Source of the DNA: Aphidius gifuensis
Taxonomy: Eukaryota; Arthropoda; Insecta; Hymenoptera; Braconidae
DNA: 64,000 bases
Assembly: GCF_014905175.1 (NCBI RefSeq)
Contig: NC_057791.1
Location: 744,001-808,000, forward strand
Reading direction: 5' to 3'
The translations under genes were made by a program, and so were the position numbers. A model generated the notes under the pieces. It was not told where the DNA came from. It did not search any database and saw only the letters and a list, made by a program, of their open reading frames with translations. Shown in pieces: positions 60,378 to 64,000 of this stretch (its first letter is position 1; each line of letters opens with the position of its first letter).

Positions 60378-63300
60378 TCAATTTGTTTTGTAGAGTGTGA
60401 TATCCTCGGTCAACTCGTGACTTGCTTGATGACGATGATCAGGAAATTTAATAGCATCAATCCACTGATGTAATCTTGCTCCTTTGCTGTTGCAGCTTAA
60501 CACAAGTCCACCTGTTAATTTAAAAAGAAAATTAATTACACAATAATGCCAATTATTTTTCAGTAACTATTATTAATATTACCAAGATAATCATTGCTTT
60601 TTCCAAAATCTTTATCCCAAAGTGTTATGACCAATGCATACTCTGTTAATTCTGTTAATCTTGTATCGAAATAAAAATCTTCATTCCATTCGGGATTTAA
60701 TGTTTTCCATTTGACAGAGCTTGTATGTGTAATACCACTCATTTTTGGTATTTTTTTTGGTGATAATTTTTTTTTTGGACTTGTTGAATTTGGCATTAAT
60801 GATGTTGATGATAATTTTTTAGTATTTATAATATCACGTGTTAAACAAAGTTTGACAAATGGATCAGACAATCCATTGCTGTCCATTGGAAGTAAATTAT
60901 TTGCACGTTGTATGTTTACTAATAGTGCACGTCGACGTGTGTTGTATGTCAGACTCAATTGAATTTTTCCTCGACCGTTGCTCATGTCCTCTCCCCATAT
61001 TAGCTTGTCCTGATTGTTCAAATCCTGATGTTCCTCCAGTATAACGTTGTAATATTTCGTTTGACAAGGCTGTAGTTCTCGCAAGGGAAATTTGACTTCT
61101 CCTAGACAATCCCGGCCTCCCACATCGTCCAATACTATTAATACGTGCAATGCTTTGTTTGTCTTCAACTATAAATATAAATTAAATATAAATAATTATA
61201 AATATAATGATAAAAATATATATTATATATTACGTCGTTCTCGATGATTTCGTAAAAGTTGAGCTGCTCGTTGTATTCTGGATCTCGTGTCTTGTATACT
61301 GTCTTTGTTCTCTGACATTTTCGTATTGTTTTCTTGTCCTCCTCGTCTATTGGTAACACATTCAGTTTGCAATATGAATCCGTGTGTCCCTGTATGTCCG
61401 TTGCACGTAGACCCTTTGCACGTTCCACTTTGCACTGAAGACAATGATACAGTGGTTCGTATCGTAGTGTTATCTCTAGATTTCCGTAATTCTTTTGTTC
61501 GTTCTTCTCCATTCCTAAACGATGATAAACAATTAATTAATCATCATCATCATCTTCAAAAAGACATATTATTAATATTATTAAAAATTACCTGATGGAT
61601 TTTCCATTCGTTGTTGATAATGACGTTGTGGACTTTGATCTTGGTCTCGTTGATAATACATGTTTTCCATCTCGTTGTTGTTGTTGATGTTGCTGATGCT
61701 GGTGCTGCTGCTGCTGTTGATACTGGAGCGTTGAATCACTAAAGTATATTACAAAAACAACGAAATACGAAGCCTAATGTTTAAAAAATAATAATAAATA
61801 TTATTTATCATACCTTTGTCTTCTTGATTTTCTTGTTCCATTATTATTATCTATCATATTATTTATTTCTTCTTTTTTTTCTTGTATTGAGCTTTTTCTT
61901 TCACCACTAATAATTTTATTATTATTGTTATTATAACTATTATTACTATTATTATTACTTGTCATAAGAATTATTTTTCCATTATTATTGTTATTATTAT
62001 TATCATTATTATTATTATTGTTATTATTGTTATTGATAGATTCACAACTACCACCAATTATTGATGGAAATGGTATATAAAATATTGATGATTGTGATGT
62101 TGATGTTGATGGCGGTGGTGGTGGTGGAGGTGATGACGATGATGATGATGATTGTGATTCTTTTTGATCACGTAAACGACTTGATGAACGTGATCTTGGT
62201 ACTGGTGATAAAGATGATGATGGTGATGGTGATGTTGGTGATGTTGAAAATGCTGATGATGTATTTGGTACCATTAATTGATTTTGTGGTGATAAAAGTA
62301 TATTTTGTTGTTGTTGATTATTATCAGGAACATTTAAATTTAAAAATGATCCTTTTCTTGATGATTTATCTGTATCAACATCTGAATCATTATTATTTTG
62401 TTTATTTTGATCTAATGATGATGATGATGGATCTAAAGATTTGCTGTAGAATAAAAATGATCTTGTTCTAGTTGGACGACGTGATAAATCTTCATCTGAT
62501 GATGAATCAAGTTCAGATGGTTCCAATGAACGTGATCCACCAGCAAGAGTCCAGTGACTTCCTCTTGATCCACCTCTTGGCTATTATATTCATAAACAAA
62601 CAACAAAATAAATTTTATTATTAAATTATCAATTTTTATCAATGTCAATGTCAATAATATTCATTATCAATTATAATCATATCGGAAATTTAATACTAAC
62701 AGTGTTAAATATATAATATATATATTTATCTCGATAAAATACAAGACGAGTTATATATTTATTTTCTGTGGTAATGTGGTGATAATACGAGTGACCTGTA
62801 TTTTAAATTTAATTGATTCAGCCCGTATTACTTTTTATTTAATTAAAATTAATAATAAAATATTGATTGACAATAATTAAACTAGTGATAAATAAATAAA
62901 TAAAAATTAAATTATACCTTTTTTTCGGGTAAAACATATTTTGGTAGACTTTTGAAGAACCAAGCACCACTTTTTTTCCACATTTCTCGTGTCTCTGTGC
63001 AAATACGACAAAGAAATATTTTAGCTGGTGGTGTTGTTGGTTGTTGTTGTTGTTGCTTAACATTATCTGTTAAATTTGTTGTTGATCCAATTGTTATTGT
63101 CGTTGTTTGTTGTTGTTGTTGTGGTTGTTGTTGTCCAGTATTTGTTGCTGCTGATGGTGATGTTGATAATGTATTTGTATTAATATTTGTTGATGATGTT
63201 GATGTTGTTGTTTCAATACCACATTTTTGACAAACATAATTACGACAATCACGACATAATCCTGGACCAGCACCTAGTACTGAAAATTTTTCACCACATA

Positions 63301-63855
63301 ATGCACAACAACATACACATTTGTTGCCACGAATACAACGACTTGCACAATTTCTACCACTTGCTCTTGTTGATGTTACAACTGTTACATTTTTTTTCAT
63401 ATTTTCTAAACGATCAACAAGTTTTCCAACGCGTTCTTGTTCTGATAAATCCAAAGCATCTGCTTTTTTTATTACCTTAAATATAATTTAATTAAATTAA
63501 AGCGTAATATATTTCAAATATATTTGTTAATTTATTTACCTCGATTATTCTTTCGCGTTCTTCTTCGGTAAGTGGTTGATTGTTTTTTGTAGATGATAAA
63601 TTTCCGGGACATGATGCTGTTGAATAACGTGAATAATCAAAACTACGTGAATCTAATGATGCACTTTTAACTGACCATCCAGTTTTTAATCTAAATAATA
63701 TAATAAATTTAATATTATATATTCAAAATTTAAAAATATATAAAATATATATATTACTTTGCTCTCAAAGCTAATTGACGATCATTCGGGCAAACCCATT
63801 TAGCACTTTTGGTTCTTGCTGAGCCCGATGAAGAATTCAAATAATAATTATCCAT
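60378..63855 (-). CDS. Rph: Rabphilin (Rab-binding zinc finger, tandem C2 domains)
   Basis: Eight exons on the minus strand: 63855..63758, 63690..63540, 63475..62918, 62580..61905 (or 61814), 61738..61592, 61514..61234, 61168..60583, 60511..60378. Starts with WVCPNDRQLALRAKLKTGWS and an RVGKLVDRLENMKKN helix of the Rab-binding domain, then a FYVE-like zinc finger (CALCGEKF, CRDCRNYVCQKCG, LCRICTETREMW, SGAWFFKSLPK). A Gln/Thr-rich insert of about 75 residues splits the finger. A long Ser/Asn/Gln linker precedes C2A (GNLEITLRYEPLYHCLQ) and C2B (LSDPFVKLCL, WNEDFYFD). Exon 4 with its strongest donor (61814) breaks the frame to C2A. A weaker donor at 61905 (GTGAAAG) restores it and gives about 876 aa. 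Rabphilin binds Rab3/Rab27 on synaptic and dense-core vesicles. Confidence 0.92.
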
Positions 63856-64000
63856 ATTCAAAATAATAATATCCTTTTGTTGTTATTATTATTAATCATT
63901 TCCATCTTTTCCTCAGCTGGAAAAAATAAAATCAAGTATTTTTTTAAATTTATTTTTCCTTTTTTCAATTAGTTTTAATTTTCATGTAATAAATTTATCA
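63856..64000 (-). other. Rabphilin 5' leader
   Basis: On the minus strand a pyrimidine-rich acceptor (TTTTTTCCAG, near 63918) precedes the start codon by about 60 nt, so a non-coding exon lies further right. The leader contains a 15-codon upstream frame (MEMINNNNNKRILLF) that ends just before the rabphilin ATG. Confidence 0.4.

Noticed and set aside
62061..62471. 136-codon Met/Leu/Val-rich plus-strand ORF
   Set aside because: Antisense of the rabphilin Ser/Asn linker repeats.
1..64000. tRNA, rRNA, intact transposon or viral/polydnavirus-type genes
   Set aside because: No T-loop GGTTCGAATCC-like clusters, rRNA cores, transposase or reverse-transcriptase motifs, or viral gene families were noticed by eye; a tRNA or repeat search program would be decisive.

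Overview
The window is nuclear DNA of an insect, most plausibly an AT-rich hymenopteran such as a braconid-type parasitoid wasp; the species assignment is inference. The evidence is compact eukaryotic genes with short GT-AG introns (mostly 60-110 nt), very AT-rich spacers, third codon positions strongly biased to A/T, and an animal-only gene set (rabphilin, DRC11, CSN3, APC7, type I fatty acid synthase). I saw no bacterial, CRISPR, rRNA or tRNA feature and no intact transposon. Multi-exon genes are given as one span from start codon to stop codon, with exon limits in the evidence text; these were derived by eye from splice sites and reading phase.

Layout. 0-0.3 kb: start of an ARHGAP18/conundrum-like RhoGAP (minus, runs off the edge). 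3.2-6.2 kb: SBK1-type kinase (plus). 7.4-8.4 kb: SDF2L1-like ER protein (plus). 8.6-9.5 kb: divergent DHHC-type protein with an NHHC core (minus). 9.5-12.8 kb: no confident gene, but possible minus-strand spliced exons. 12.8-13.3 kb: truncated 3' fragment of GMPPB (minus). 13.3-14.4 kb: a secreted cysteine-rich peptide gene bracketed by two ~190-bp direct repeats, each carrying a TATA-like promoter. 14.9-16.3 kb: DNAJB12/14. 17.6-20.1 kb: endoplasmin (Gp93) with a perfect ER-stress element. 20.8-21.2 kb: a 76-aa two-TM protein. 21.5-22.8 kb: OGFOD3. 23.2-25.1 kb: APC7. 25.6-28.5 kb: cullin-4. 29.4-31.7 kb: MIPEP (minus). 32.2-33.6 kb: AROS/RPS19BP1, DPM2 and nicotinamide riboside kinase head to tail with 7-8 nt between reading frames. 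33.8-35.4 kb: CSN3 (minus). 36.2-39.4 kb: DRC11/IQCA1 with an upstream X-box. 42.2-49.7 kb: fatty acid synthase. 51.2-52.2 kb: a secreted mucin-like/coiled-coil orphan. 53.2-57.4 kb: SAC2/INPP5F (minus) with a duplicated alternative terminal exon. 57.8-59.9 kb: eIF2B-epsilon. 60.4-63.9 kb: rabphilin (minus).

Functional themes. Three ER-folding genes (SDF2L1-like, DNAJB12/14, endoplasmin) lie within 13 kb, and two have ERSE or ERSE-II-like sites upstream. APC7, CUL4 and CSN3 are ubiquitin/NEDD8-pathway genes within 12 kb. The most unusual structures are the apparent three-gene polycistronic unit at 32.2-33.6 kb, the repeat-flanked secreted peptide cassette next to the broken GMPPB, the SAC2 alternative terminal exon, and the two orphan secreted proteins.
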